Positions 27,301-36,239 of a stretch of DNA of 64,000 nucleotides are shown here, piece after piece; positions within the stretch are counted from its first letter, which is position 1, and each line of letters starts with the position of its first letter. Below the pieces are notes generated by a model. The model searched no databases, had not been told where the DNA came from, and saw only the letters and a program-made list of their open reading frames with translations. The position numbers were made by a program, and so were the translations under genes. Source of the stretch: Acidovorax sp. 69 (GTDB lineage Bacteria > Pseudomonadota > Gammaproteobacteria > Burkholderiales > Burkholderiaceae_C); assembly GCF_002797445.1 (NCBI RefSeq), contig NZ_PGEP01000001.1, positions 3,596,501 through 3,660,500 on the forward strand. Reading direction: 5' to 3'.

Positions 27301-29233
27301 AGTAGTCACGGTTCTGCGGCTGAGTGCCGGGGGGCAGTCCCATCATCTGCGCCAGCTTGTCTGACCAGAGGATTTCACCGGTCACCAGATTGAGGTCAAA
27401 CACCCCGATCTTGCCGGCCTCCTGCGCCAACTCCAGGCGTTCCTGGGCTTGCTGAATGGCCAATTCCGCCTGCCTCTGCTCACTGACATCCTCAATCACC
27501 CAAATGGAGGCCGAGCCAAAATCATCCATCTTGAGGCTGCGACCCGCCAAGCGCGCTCCAAACTGGCGGCCGTCCAAGCGGTACAAGGTCGCTGTCTCGC
27601 GCAGCGCCTGGCCCGAGGCCAGTGCCGGGGCAACACGGGCCGTGAACAGGTCTGCGTGGCCAGCACCACCAAACAGCACCGACACCCCCAGACCGAGCAG
27701 CTGCGAAGCCGTGCCGCCCATCAGCTCCACAAATGCAGGATTGAACTGGCGGAACTGCCCGTCACACACCAGCACAATGGGCGGCGCATTGTCAAAAATC
27801 GCGGTCTGCTGCTCCAGCAGTTCGTTGAGCAGACGCTCGCGCCGCTCAAGTTCTTTCTGGGCCTGAATGCGCTCGGACACATCCTCGTGCAGCCCCACGA
27901 TGCCAATCCGCTTGCCACGCCCATCAAACACAGGCGACAGCGTGGCCTCGTCGTGGTAGGTGCTGCCGTCCTTGCGACGATTCACAAAATGCCCCTGCCA
28001 CGACTGGCCCGAAAGCAGCGTGGACCACATGACCTGGTAGGTCTGCGCCGGGGTTTGTCCACTGGACACAATCGACGGTTTCTTGCCGCGCACCTCGTCA
28101 AGCGAGTAACCCGTATTGCGCTCATACTGGGGGTTGACCCAGTCAATGAGACCTTCGCCATCGGTGATCACCACCGAGACCGGGCTGCTCTCCAGCGCGG
28201 CACCCAAGACCCGAAAACGCTCCAGCGCAGCGGCCACCCGCGCACGGCTGCGCAAAAGATCCAGCAGCAGCAATCCCAGCAGGCTCAGCAGCACAAACGC
28301 CACGGCGCCTACCTGCGTGCGCTGGGCCAGCGTCATCAGTGCACTGATGTCGTCCAGCAGCACCAGTTGCCATTGGCCACCCGGATCATTCCAGCCAATC
28401 TCACGATGCGCGACCGCATAGGTCACGCCATTGAGCACCACCTCGCCCGCATCGGGCGCAAACGGCAGGGCCGAGGCGACCCCATTCTCAAAATGCTGGC
28501 CAAACTGGCCCGATGCGCGGAGGGCGTCAATGCGCGCCTGGGTGAGCGGCGGAGCCACTGCAAACTGCCATTCTGGGCGGGTAGAGGCGAATGCCGCCCC
28601 CTGTGGCGAGAGCAGCACCATGGGCAAACCCACCCGCTTGAGCAACAGATCCACCGGCTCGAAGCCCACCTTGAACATCACCACGCCAATGATGGAGCTG
28701 GAGGGTGTATCGCTGTCATACAGGGGGGCTGCATAGTACAGGCCGCGCTCCTGGGTGTTGGTGCCCACGGCGGCATACACACTGATGGCCCCCTGGATGG
28801 CCTGCTGAAAATACGGTCGAAAGGAGAGATTCAGGCCTGTGGACCGCTCTCCCGCCGTTTCGTGCGCTACCACGGTACCGTCCGCAGAGATCACATAGAC
28901 GCCATTGACCAGAAACCGCCCACGCGCCACAGCCAGTCGGGCCAGCGCCTCGGGGTGATCGGGTGTCAGGCGGCCCAGCGCCATCTCCTTGAGCAAAGGC
29001 TCGCTGAGGCCCAGCAGTGACACGGCCCCCAGCATGGTTCCACCGGTGGTCTGGCTCATCAGCGCATCGGCTGTCTGGAGCAGCAGGCGTGAGCGCTCGG
29101 TCGCGCGCTCCGCGCTGCGCCACTGCAGAGCGCCCTCCACCACCATCAAGGCGCCCAACAAAGCGACGGCCAGCACCAGCAACAGCCCACGCACCCCTGG
29201 TGCCTTGCGGTCCAGCACTTTGTCGAAAAACAT
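24389..29233 (-). CDS. Hybrid sensor histidine kinase: Cache-like sensor, four PAS, HisKA/HATPase, two receivers, HPt
   Basis: A 1614-residue phosphorelay kinase. TM helices are at about 14-34 and 304-328, enclosing a Cache-like periplasmic sensor (NGVYVISADGTVVAHE). PAS domains lie at about 340-450, 465-590, 595-710 and 720-840. HisKA has MSHEIRTPMNAIIGM (His near 871). HATPase is at about 960-1085 (DTGIGL, GGTGLGLAI). Receiver 1 has LLLLDWHMPGMDG (D near 1161) and receiver 2 AVLMDMQMPIMDG (D near 1304). The HPt His is in VHTLRSVAANIGA (near 1471). The full His-Asp-His chain is intact. ATG at 29233 was preferred to an upstream GTG. It lies between a GGDEF-EAL gene and the HD-GYP regulator, same strand. 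Confidence 0.92.
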   Translation of the reverse strand: MFFDKVLDRKAPGVRGLLLVLAVALLGALMVVEGALQWRSAERATERSRLLLQTADALMSQTTGGTMLGAVSLLGLSEPLLKEMALGRLTPDHPEALARLAVARGRFLVNGVYVISADGTVVAHETAGERSTGLNLSFRPYFQQAIQGAISVYAAVGTNTQERGLYYAAPLYDSDTPSSSIIGVVMFKVGFEPVDLLLKRVGLPMVLLSPQGAAFASTRPEWQFAVAPPLTQARIDALRASGQFGQHFENGVASALPFAPDAGEVVLNGVTYAVAHREIGWNDPGGQWQLVLLDDISALMTLAQRTQVGAVAFVLLSLLGLLLLDLLRSRARVAAALERFRVLGAALESSPVSVVITDGEGLIDWVNPQYERNTGYSLDEVRGKKPSIVSSGQTPAQTYQVMWSTLLSGQSWQGHFVNRRKDGSTYHDEATLSPVFDGRGKRIGIVGLHEDVSERIQAQKELERRERLLNELLEQQTAIFDNAPPIVLVCDGQFRQFNPAFVELMGGTASQLLGLGVSVLFGGAGHADLFTARVAPALASGQALRETATLYRLDGRQFGARLAGRSLKMDDFGSASIWVIEDVSEQRQAELAIQQAQERLELAQEAGKIGVFDLNLVTGEILWSDKLAQMMGLPPGTQPQNRDYWLSCLHPDDREQAQSYFDNCLAGAEDDLRDSWRIVRPDGEVRWFLEAARIFRDAEGRPVRVVGVNVDIHDQKLLEEQVAGQLDFQQALIDAIPVPLFYKGADGRYIGVNRAYEQAFGVAREALVGKTVMDLDYLPRETRLLFERDATLATGGERSVHREVDLPYADGDMHHTLFWLHGFLRADGTPGGAIGTFVDITDRQRAEQELRRAKELAEESTALKSNFLANMSHEIRTPMNAIIGMSHLALKSGLSPRQHDYVSKIQQAGQHLLGVINDILDFSKIEAGKLMVERQPFLLDRMLESVSDVVGYKAGAKGLELVCDVANDVPPNLVGDALRLGQILINFANNAIKFTEAGEISIAVRLIDAVGQQVRLRFEVRDTGIGLTEEQMGRLFQSFQQADTSTTRRYGGTGLGLAICKSLAELMGGEVGVDSTFGKGSTFWVAVPLERGAPARVLLPPPDLRGSRVLVVDDNHTAATVLSDMLHSMGFEVEQAHSGLEALDQLRASMTEHRPFGLLLLDWHMPGMDGVELAGHIRSLGMAKVPQMLMVTAYGREDVMRAARAQGIETVLIKPVNASVLFDTLMQPLEQATAVGRRVATPAPAADELPLEIRGAHVLLVEDNELNQMVAMELLLDAGFAVDVAENGQIAIDRIERKHYDAVLMDMQMPIMDGETATRALRGNPRHAQLPIIAMTANAMEADRQRCFAAGMNDHVAKPIEPAALWAALGRWIRPRSGLGASAAGEAASLRPSVDGAAAPLPVRTPEATAPVTLPWVVGLDTQLGLQRALGKPGLYVELLRRFCEGQTPVLAELQQALSANHFGVAERLVHTLRSVAANIGAQTVSECAQALEHALRYRRGNEAIVHLLAELRAALLPLLGGLQDWMVNAVPAPSPAPVAGVSVADAVQRLRGLLEQDDPAATEFFQHNGSVLKTALGSAFKAVEMHTLNFDFELALEAVAAAPGPESLAPHPP

Positions 29234-29310
29234 GTCTACACCCTCACCCGCACAACCCACCCCATGCCTGCAGCGCCCACTGCAGCGAGGGCTCTGGGGC
29301 GTGACGCCAG

Positions 29311-31857
29311 TCAGCCAGCGGGGTGCAGGTACGCATCGATATCACCCACAGGCCCCGGCCGGCCAAACAAATACCCCTGGAACCCCTCGCACCCATGCAG
29401 CCTCAGGAATGACAGCTGCCCCGTCGTCTCCACCCCCTCGGCCACCACCTCCAGATCCAGGCTCTTGGCCAGCGCCAATATCGTCCGCACTATCGCCGCG
29501 TCGTTCGGGTCTGTCAGCACGTCCCGCACAAAGCTCTGGTCGATCTTCACCTGGTCCAGCGGCAGGCGCTTGAGGTACGACAGCGATGAGTAGCCGGTGC
29601 CAAAGTCATCGAGCGCAAACCCCACGCCTTCACTCTTGAGCTGCACCATGCGGGCGATGGTGTCTTCAATGTCCCCCAGCAGCAGGCTTTCTGTGAGTTC
29701 GAGTTTGAGTTTTCTGGGGTCTGCGTTGTGGCTCTTGAGGGTTTGCAGTACCTGGGCCACGAAGCCTGCCTGCCTGAATTGCCGGGCGCTGACGTTGACC
29801 GAGATGGACAGGTGGGCGGTGGTTTCGTGCTGGCTCCAGCGCTGCAGTTGTTCGCAGGCGGTTTGCAGTACGTATTGGCCCAGTGGGAGGATGAGGCCGG
29901 TTTGTTCTGCCAGGGGGATGAAGTCGCCGGGGCTGATCATGCCGCGCTGGGGGTGGAGCCAGCGCACCAGGGCTTCGGCTCCCATGAGGCGGGCGTGGTG
30001 GTCGACCACGGGTTGGTAGTGCACGAGCAGTTCGCCCCGGGCCAGGCCTTGGCGCAGGTCGGCTTCCAGGTTGGAGCGGGCGTTGACGGCCGCTTGCATG
30101 TCGGGGTCGAAGAAGCGCTGGGTGTTGCGTCCTGCGGCTTTGGCCTGGTACATGGCCAGGTCTGCGCGTTTGAGCAGTTCGTCCACGGTGAGGCGTTCGT
30201 CGCCAAAGAGGGTGATGCCGATGCTGGGGGTGCTGTAGTGCTGGCCGCCGTCCAGATCAAACGGCTGGTTCAGGCTGGCCAGGAGCTTTTCGGCGACGGT
30301 TTCTGCCTGGGTGGCGGCTTCTTGCAGGTCGGGGGCCAGGGCTTCGAGCATGACGACGAATTCGTCGCCGCCAAAGCGGGCGACGGTGTCGGCTTCGCGC
30401 ACGCTGCCCACCAGGCGGGTGGCCACCTGGGCCAGGAGCTGGTCGCCCATGTCGTGGCCCAGGGTGTCGTTGAGGTCTTTGAAGTTGTCGAGGTCGATGA
30501 ACAGCAGGGCGCCGAGGTTCTTGGTGCGCTGGCAGGCGGCGATGGAGCGTTGCAGGCGATCGAGCAGCAGGCGCCGGTTGGGCAGGCCCGTGAGTGCGTC
30601 GTAGAAGGCCAGGCGCTCGATTTCTTGCTCTGCGCGTTTGCGGTCCGTGATGTCCATGGTGAAGCCATGGGACACGACCGAGCCATCCGGTTCTCGGTGC
30701 GGAATGGCATTGGTCATGTGCCAGCGCACACTCCCGTCAGGCATATGCACGCGGTACTCGCACTGCCAGGGCACCAGCTTGCGCACCGACATCATCGCCG
30801 AGCGCTGCACCTGCGGCAGGTCTTCAGCCACCACGCGATGCATGAGCACCCCATGGTCGGCCGTCACCTCGTGGGGCTCCACGCCCATGAACTCACGCAC
30901 CGCATCGCTGATGTACTGCACGCTGGTTCCGCCGTCGGCGTGCAAGCGGAACTCGTAGATGAAGCCTGGGATACGGCTGGCGATGCGCTGAATAAAAAGC
31001 AGCTGCTCGCGCAACTGCTCGGCAGCGCGGTGTTCATCGGTCACATCCTGCACCACGCCCATGACCACCTGCACGCCGTCGCGCGGCAGCGTGCGTTGTA
31101 CCCGCGACCGCATCCAGCGCACTTCACCGTCGGGCCGGCGCCAGCGGTACTCCACATCCAGGCCGGCGCTCCGTTCGCGAATCGCTTCAAACACGTGGCG
31201 ATCCTCTGGCAGGATGCCACTGACGGCACGCTCAGGGTCGACCCACTCCTGCTGCTCGAAACCTGCGATGTTGCACAGACCCGGCGACCACAGCAGCACC
31301 GTTTCACCAGGGTCCTCAATGCGGCGCCAGTGCCCGGTGCGAGCCAGGCTCTCCATGGTGTTGAAAACTTCCGTCTGCTCGCGCAACTCACGCCGCACAT
31401 CTTCGAGTGCACGCTCGGATGCCTGCGAAGAGGCGCGCAGGGCCTCAGCCTCGGAGGCATCACGTACCGTGACCACGATGCAGTCGCTGGTCACGCGGCG
31501 GGCCGACAAGTCCCAGGCCAGCAACAACCGGCCGGGCTCGCGCACCACCTGTCGACAATCCAGAGGCGCGCCCACACGGACCACCCCATACAGCTGATCC
31601 AGCAAAGGGGTGTCCGCCAACAGATCAAACACGTCGCTCGCGTCCACACCCGGATTGCGCACAGCGCCAAGCCCTGGCGTGCGACGCGCGGCAGCATTGG
31701 CCGCCAACAACAACAAGCGGCCGTCCTGGAGCCGGAATTCCATCAACGCCACAGGCACCGCATCCAAAAGAGCCTGCAGGCGCGCCTGTGCCATGGGCTC
31801 AATGCGGCCCTCACCAACGGGAGCGAGAAGGTCGGTCAACAGTTCGGACGAAATCAC
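29311..31857 (-). CDS. Cytoplasmic PAS-GGDEF-EAL protein
   Basis: An 848-residue protein without TM segments. Three PAS-like regions (about 20-140, 175-275, 290-420) precede GGDEF (about 420-585) and EAL (about 600-845). The cyclase site is RFGGDEF with a READ I-site. The phosphodiesterase residues are all there: EALVRW, SVNVSARQ, ELTES, DDFGTGYSS, KIDQSF, AEGVE and QGYLFGRP. It precedes the hybrid kinase by 77 bases on the same strand. Codon use changes along the gene: the last 70 or so codons favour G-ending triplets, including ATA and AGG, the GGDEF-EAL middle is C-rich, and the PAS part is mixed. Confidence 0.92.
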   Translation of the reverse strand: MISSELLTDLLAPVGEGRIEPMAQARLQALLDAVPVALMEFRLQDGRLLLLAANAAARRTPGLGAVRNPGVDASDVFDLLADTPLLDQLYGVVRVGAPLDCRQVVREPGRLLLAWDLSARRVTSDCIVVTVRDASEAEALRASSQASERALEDVRRELREQTEVFNTMESLARTGHWRRIEDPGETVLLWSPGLCNIAGFEQQEWVDPERAVSGILPEDRHVFEAIRERSAGLDVEYRWRRPDGEVRWMRSRVQRTLPRDGVQVVMGVVQDVTDEHRAAEQLREQLLFIQRIASRIPGFIYEFRLHADGGTSVQYISDAVREFMGVEPHEVTADHGVLMHRVVAEDLPQVQRSAMMSVRKLVPWQCEYRVHMPDGSVRWHMTNAIPHREPDGSVVSHGFTMDITDRKRAEQEIERLAFYDALTGLPNRRLLLDRLQRSIAACQRTKNLGALLFIDLDNFKDLNDTLGHDMGDQLLAQVATRLVGSVREADTVARFGGDEFVVMLEALAPDLQEAATQAETVAEKLLASLNQPFDLDGGQHYSTPSIGITLFGDERLTVDELLKRADLAMYQAKAAGRNTQRFFDPDMQAAVNARSNLEADLRQGLARGELLVHYQPVVDHHARLMGAEALVRWLHPQRGMISPGDFIPLAEQTGLILPLGQYVLQTACEQLQRWSQHETTAHLSISVNVSARQFRQAGFVAQVLQTLKSHNADPRKLKLELTESLLLGDIEDTIARMVQLKSEGVGFALDDFGTGYSSLSYLKRLPLDQVKIDQSFVRDVLTDPNDAAIVRTILALAKSLDLEVVAEGVETTGQLSFLRLHGCEGFQGYLFGRPGPVGDIDAYLHPAG

Positions 31858-32054
31858 GGTCGCTCTGAAACCTCTGAATCCTGCGGTTGCAAAACCTCCT
31901 CGTAAGGAAGGTGCCTATGGACATCACCACACTGGCAGCATACAGCCAAGAGTATGTCAAAACGTAACAAAGACACAAAACCCTGCGGCAATTCATTGAG
32001 GGGAAACCCGATGGGCGAACTGCTACAGTCCACGCCTCATTTCCCAGCCCCCTC

Positions 32055-34673
32055 ATGTCCGACACGCTTGAGCACCACACCCCCATGATGCAGCAGTACC
32101 TGGCCCTCAAGGCCGGGCACCCCGACACGCTGCTGTTCTATCGCATGGGTGACTTTTACGAGGTCTTCTGGGAAGACGCCGAAAAAGCCTCGCGCTTGCT
32201 CGACATCACGCTCACGCAGCGCGGCCAATCGGGCGGGCAGCCGGTGTTGATGGCCGGTGTGCCGTTTCATGCGCTGGAGAACTACCTGGCCCGCCTGATC
32301 AAGATGGGCGAGTCGGTCGCCATTGCCGAGCAGGTGGGCGAAGTGGGCGCTAGCAAAGGCCCGGTGGAGCGCAAGGTGGTGCGCGTGGTCACGCCCGGCA
32401 CACTGACCGACACCGAGCTGCTGTCCGACAAAACGGAATCGATGCTGATGGCCGTGCACCAGGCGCCCCGTGCGCGCTGCGGCCTGGCGTGGCTGAGCGT
32501 GACGCAGGGCCGCGTGTTCCTGGCCGAATGTGCGCACGACGAACTCGGCGCTTGGCTGGCCCGCGTAGCGCCCAGCGAGCTGATCTACAGCGCAGGGGTG
32601 ACCGAACGCTTTGAGCAGCAACTGCAGGTGCTGCGCCAAAGCGGCGCCTTCACCTGCCCCATGAGCCTGCGGCCCGACTGGCAATTTGACAGCGCCTTGG
32701 GCGAGCGCAAGCTGCTCGAAAACCTGGGCGCCGCCAGCCTGCAGGCCTGGGGCGCGCAAGACCTGGGCGAGGCCCATGCCGCCGCCTCCGGGCTGCTGAC
32801 CTATGCCGAGCACACGCAAGGCCGCACGCTCACCCATGTGCACAGCGTGCAGGTGCAGCGCAACGACGACCTCATCGACCTGCCTTCCACCACGCGCCGC
32901 AATCTGGAGCTGGTCAAGACCCTGCGCGGCGACGATGCGCCCACGCTGTTTTCGCTGCTCGACACCTGCATGACCGGCATGGGCAGCCGTCTGCTCAAGA
33001 CCTGGCTGCTGGAGCCACAACGCGACCGCGCCGAGGCGCGCAAGCGCCTGTCAGCCACCACGGCATTGCGCGGCGCGGGCGGTGCCGGGGGCGGATCGGG
33101 CCCCTGGGCCCTGCTGCGCGGCGAACTCAAGGGCGTGAGCGATGTCGAGCGCATCACCGCCCGCATTGCCCTGCGCCAGGTGCGCCCGCGCGAACTGGTG
33201 GGCCTGGGCAAAACGCTACAAAAAGCAGAGCTACTAGCGCTGAATGGAAAAGCGCCAGAGCCCTATTTGATTCAAATTTTCGGCCATTTGCAGCCGCCCG
33301 AGGGCTGCACCGGCCTGCTGCAAGCAGCGATTGCCGAAGAGCCCGCCGCCCTGGTGCGCGACGGCGGCGTGATCGCCAACGGCTTCGACACCGAACTGGA
33401 CGAGCTGCGCGCCATCCAGACCAACTGCGACGCCTTCCTGCTGGACCTGGAAACGCGCGAAAAGGCGCGCACCGGCATCCCCAACCTGCGCGTGCAGTTC
33501 AACAAGGTGCACGGCTTCTATATTGAAGTGACCGGCAGCCATCTGGACCGCGTACCCGACGACTACCGCCGCCGCCAGACGTTGAAGAATGCCGAGCGCT
33601 TCATCACGCCGGAACTGAAAACCTTTGAGGACAAGGCCCTGTCGGCCAACGAGCGCGCCCTGGCCCGCGAGAAATGGTTGTACGAGCAGATCCTCGACCA
33701 GCTCCAGCCCCACGTGCCCGCCCTCACCCGCCTGGCCCAGGCGCTGGCCGCGCTGGATGTGTTGTGCGCGCTGGCCGAGCGCTCGCTCACGCTGAACTGG
33801 TGCGCGCCGCAGTTTGTGCCCGAGCCCTGCATCGAGATCGAAGGCGGCCGCCACCCGGTGGTCGAAGCGCGCCTGGCCGAGACCTCCAGCGGCAGCTTCA
33901 TCGCCAACCACACGCGGCTCAACACCAACACCCGCATGCAGGTCATCACCGGCCCCAACATGGGCGGTAAGTCGACCTACATGCGCCAAGTGGCGCTGAT
34001 CGTGCTGCTGGCCAGCATGGGCAGCCATGTGCCGGCCACCAGCTGCCGCCTGGGGCCTATCGACGCCATCCACACCCGCATCGGCGCTGCCGATGACCTG
34101 GCCAATGCGCAATCGACCTTCATGCTGGAGATGACCGAGGCCGCACAAATATTGCACGCCGCCACCCCTCACAGCCTGGTGCTGATGGACGAGATCGGGC
34201 GCGGCACCAGCACCTTTGACGGGCTGGCCCTGGCCAGTGGCATTGCCACCCATCTGCACGACAAGACCCGCGCCTTCACGCTGTTTGCCACGCACTATTT
34301 CGAGCTGACCGAGCTGCCCGCCAAGGCCCGTCAGGCCATCAACATGCATGTGAGCGCCACCGAGTCAGGCACGGACATCGTGTTTCTGCACGAGATCCAG
34401 CCCGGCCCCGCCAGCCGCAGCTACGGTATCCAGGTCGCCAAGCTGGCGGGCATGCCCTCGCCCGTGCTGCACCACGCGCGGCATACGCTGGCGGCGCTGG
34501 AGGAACGTGCGGGCGAAGATGATTTGCAGGTGGATCTGTTCGCCGCACCCGAGGTGCCCGAGAGCGCGGGCGCCAGCCCGCTGGAAGCCGCGCTGGCAGG
34601 CATCAACCCCGATGCACTGAGCCCGCGCGAGGCGCTGGACGCGCTGTACCAGCTCAAGAAGATGGTGGGCTGA
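32055..34673 (+). CDS. mutS: DNA mismatch repair protein MutS
   Basis: An 872-residue mismatch sensor ATPase. The N-terminal mismatch-binding domain has MMQQYLALK and the F-x-E motif in MGDFYEVF. The ATPase carries Walker [10 protein letters not shown], the signature [10 protein letters not shown], and Walker [17 protein letters not shown]. The C-terminal dimerisation helix ends [10 protein letters not shown]. Residues about 336-346 are a Gly-rich stretch ([10 protein letters not shown]) and about 386-408 are encoded by repeat copy F, both inside the lever region, where variation is tolerated. Divergent from the GGDEF-EAL gene. Confidence 0.97.
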   Translation: MSDTLEHHTPMMQQYLALKAGHPDTLLFYRMGDFYEVFWEDAEKASRLLDITLTQRGQSGGQPVLMAGVPFHALENYLARLIKMGESVAIAEQVGEVGASKGPVERKVVRVVTPGTLTDTELLSDKTESMLMAVHQAPRARCGLAWLSVTQGRVFLAECAHDELGAWLARVAPSELIYSAGVTERFEQQLQVLRQSGAFTCPMSLRPDWQFDSALGERKLLENLGAASLQAWGAQDLGEAHAAASGLLTYAEHTQGRTLTHVHSVQVQRNDDLIDLPSTTRRNLELVKTLRGDDAPTLFSLLDTCMTGMGSRLLKTWLLEPQRDRAEARKRLSATTALRGAGGAGGGSGPWALLRGELKGVSDVERITARIALRQVRPRELVGLGKTLQKAELLALNGKAPEPYLIQIFGHLQPPEGCTGLLQAAIAEEPAALVRDGGVIANGFDTELDELRAIQTNCDAFLLDLETREKARTGIPNLRVQFNKVHGFYIEVTGSHLDRVPDDYRRRQTLKNAERFITPELKTFEDKALSANERALAREKWLYEQILDQLQPHVPALTRLAQALAALDVLCALAERSLTLNWCAPQFVPEPCIEIEGGRHPVVEARLAETSSGSFIANHTRLNTNTRMQVITGPNMGGKSTYMRQVALIVLLASMGSHVPATSCRLGPIDAIHTRIGAADDLANAQSTFMLEMTEAAQILHAATPHSLVLMDEIGRGTSTFDGLALASGIATHLHDKTRAFTLFATHYFELTELPAKARQAINMHVSATESGTDIVFLHEIQPGPASRSYGIQVAKLAGMPSPVLHHARHTLAALEERAGEDDLQVDLFAAPEVPESAGASPLEAALAGINPDALSPREALDALYQLKKMVG
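33211..33280. repeat. Dispersed palindromic repeat, copy F (inside mutS)
   Basis: AACGCTACAAAAAGCAGAGC, CTACTAGCGCTGAATGG, AAAAGCGCC and CTATTTGATTCAAATTTT. It matches the family cores CTAGCGCTTGAT and AAGCGC and also the CGCTAYAAAAA flank of copy A. It is read in frame as [20 protein letters not shown] within MutS. Confidence 0.6.
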
Positions 34674-34724
34674 AGCAAGCACACCCGGCAAAGCCCAACC
34701 CGGAAATCGCTGACAAGCCCCGCC

Positions 34725-35930
34725 TCACAGATCCTGCGCCACCGGCGCCAGCTGCCCCAGCATGAAGGTAATGAACGGCGGCACGCATTGCACGTGCCCG
34801 GCCACGGGTTGCGCGCGGCAGTCGGTCAGGCTCACCAGATCGCCCGCGCCCCGTTGCTGCATGGCGCGCAAGGTGTTGACCGAGCTGGCATAGGGCACGG
34901 TGCGGTCACCCTGGCCGTGGTACAGGCGCACGGGCACGTTGGGTTTCCAGTCGTGGACGCTGCTCACATCGGCCACATAGCGGCTGTCATCGGCCAGGTA
35001 GCGGTCGATGAAACGGGTGTCGTAGGTCACGTCGGCATCGCCGGGGATCAGCACCCGCAGCAGCAGGCGGCGCACCTCGCGCTGCACGCTGCCGCCCAGG
35101 TAGCGCAAAAAGCCGGGGTTGATGAGTGCGCCGAGCACGGGCTGCTCTTGCCGCACCAGGTCCACCAGGCCATCCATGGTGGTCTGCACGTCATACGGCC
35201 CTGCGCCGGGCACCACCATGCGCAGCTGCTGCAGGTGGGGTGAGCCGCGCTCCTGCATGGCACGGTGCGCGGCCATGGTCACGTAGCCGCCCTCGGAGTA
35301 CCCGGTCAGAAAAAGCTGCCCGTTGTCGGCCACGTTGGCCTGGCCGCGCCAGGTGCGGGCGGCGGTCAAGAAGTCCAGCGTGGCGGCGGCAGATGGCGCC
35401 GACAGCAAGTACGGGTGCTGCGTGCCTTTGGAGCCGCCAAAACCCACGTAGTCGGGCGCCAGGACGATGTAGCCCAGCGACGCCAGCACCACCGCCACTT
35501 CAGATGCCACCGCATTGTTGCTGGGCGCCTCGGCATCGCGGAAGATGGTGCCGTGCTGGTAGCTCAGCAGCGGGCTCTGGGCGCCCACCGGCTTCTGCGG
35601 CACGCTGACCATGCCGGACGCGCGCACCTCCCGGCCATCGGCGTCGGTGGTGAGGTAGTCCAGGCGGTACGAGGTGACGGCGTAGCGCGGCACCACGTCC
35701 TGCGCCAGCGACTCTTTGGCGGCCAGCGCTGCAGTGATGTCGGTAACCGGAACCGTGCCCAGCAGGGCCGCCGACTCCAGCCGCCCGGCGCGTTCAGCCA
35801 CCGCAGGTGGCGGGGGTGGGTTGACACCGCCGCCAGCGTTGTCACTGCCGCCGCCACAGGCGACCAGCGCAGCAGCCAGGGCCAGCGCCGATGCGCAGCG
35901 GGCTCCGTTGGAAATCAAGGTGGTCAACAC
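34725..35930 (-). CDS. Secreted lipase-like alpha/beta hydrolase lipoprotein
   Basis: A 401-residue lipoprotein. The signal peptide ends in a lipobox LVAC followed by GGGSDN, so it should be lipid-anchored; a Pro-rich linker (NPPPPPA) follows. The catalytic nucleophile is in GYSEGG, with an oxyanion region around SYQHGTIFRD, and the late acid and His lie in YHGQGDRTVPY and VAGHVQC. It resembles the secretory lipase (LIP) family. No ATG fits; GTG at 35930 sits directly before the signal sequence and is my choice. It is convergent with mutS. Confidence 0.82.
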   Translation of the reverse strand: MLTTLISNGARCASALALAAALVACGGGSDNAGGGVNPPPPPAVAERAGRLESAALLGTVPVTDITAALAAKESLAQDVVPRYAVTSYRLDYLTTDADGREVRASGMVSVPQKPVGAQSPLLSYQHGTIFRDAEAPSNNAVASEVAVVLASLGYIVLAPDYVGFGGSKGTQHPYLLSAPSAAATLDFLTAARTWRGQANVADNGQLFLTGYSEGGYVTMAAHRAMQERGSPHLQQLRMVVPGAGPYDVQTTMDGLVDLVRQEQPVLGALINPGFLRYLGGSVQREVRRLLLRVLIPGDADVTYDTRFIDRYLADDSRYVADVSSVHDWKPNVPVRLYHGQGDRTVPYASSVNTLRAMQQRGAGDLVSLTDCRAQPVAGHVQCVPPFITFMLGQLAPVAQDL

Positions 35931-36239
35931 GGCGATGCCCTCTGCAGTGGAAGTGGTGCACAGGATGATAGGCCCGGCGTGTCTACGCCGCCCGCTGCAG
36001 GCAACAGAGCCCCCACACCCATGCCCGCCCCTGCAGACCGCTGCGAGGGCAATGGGCAACTTAGTGGGCATTTTTGAGCCCCAAGGGCACCAAGCGCTGG
36101 TGCCATATGCGGCAATTGCTATCATTTTTGACGAAGACCACCGAAGGCTACACGGGGCCGCCAGACGAGGGGGCGGGGCGTTGGCGCCGCAGGCGACTAA
36201 ACTCGCGGGTTCCCTTCCTATAACGACTTCCATTGCTCC
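35931..36239. other. Divergent spacer between lipoprotein hydrolase and Anbu genes
   Basis: 309 bases with no supported gene. It must hold both promoters. It carries repeat copy G at 36088-36131. The last 20 bases before the Anbu ATG (TTCCTATAACGACTTCCATT) lack a clear Shine-Dalgarno sequence. Confidence 0.5.
36088..36131. repeat. Dispersed palindromic repeat, copy G
   Basis: CACCAAGCGCTGGTGCC forms a small palindrome (CACCA/TGGTG around AGCGCT), followed by GGCAATTGCTATCATTTTTG, the family CTATCA-T end. It lies in the divergent spacer upstream of the Anbu gene. Confidence 0.5.

Noticed and set aside
29728..31905. 725-codon open frame on the plus strand opposite the PAS-GGDEF-EAL gene
   Set aside because: Shadow frame: low-complexity Val/Gly/Ala/His, no domains; the opposite strand has all catalytic residues.
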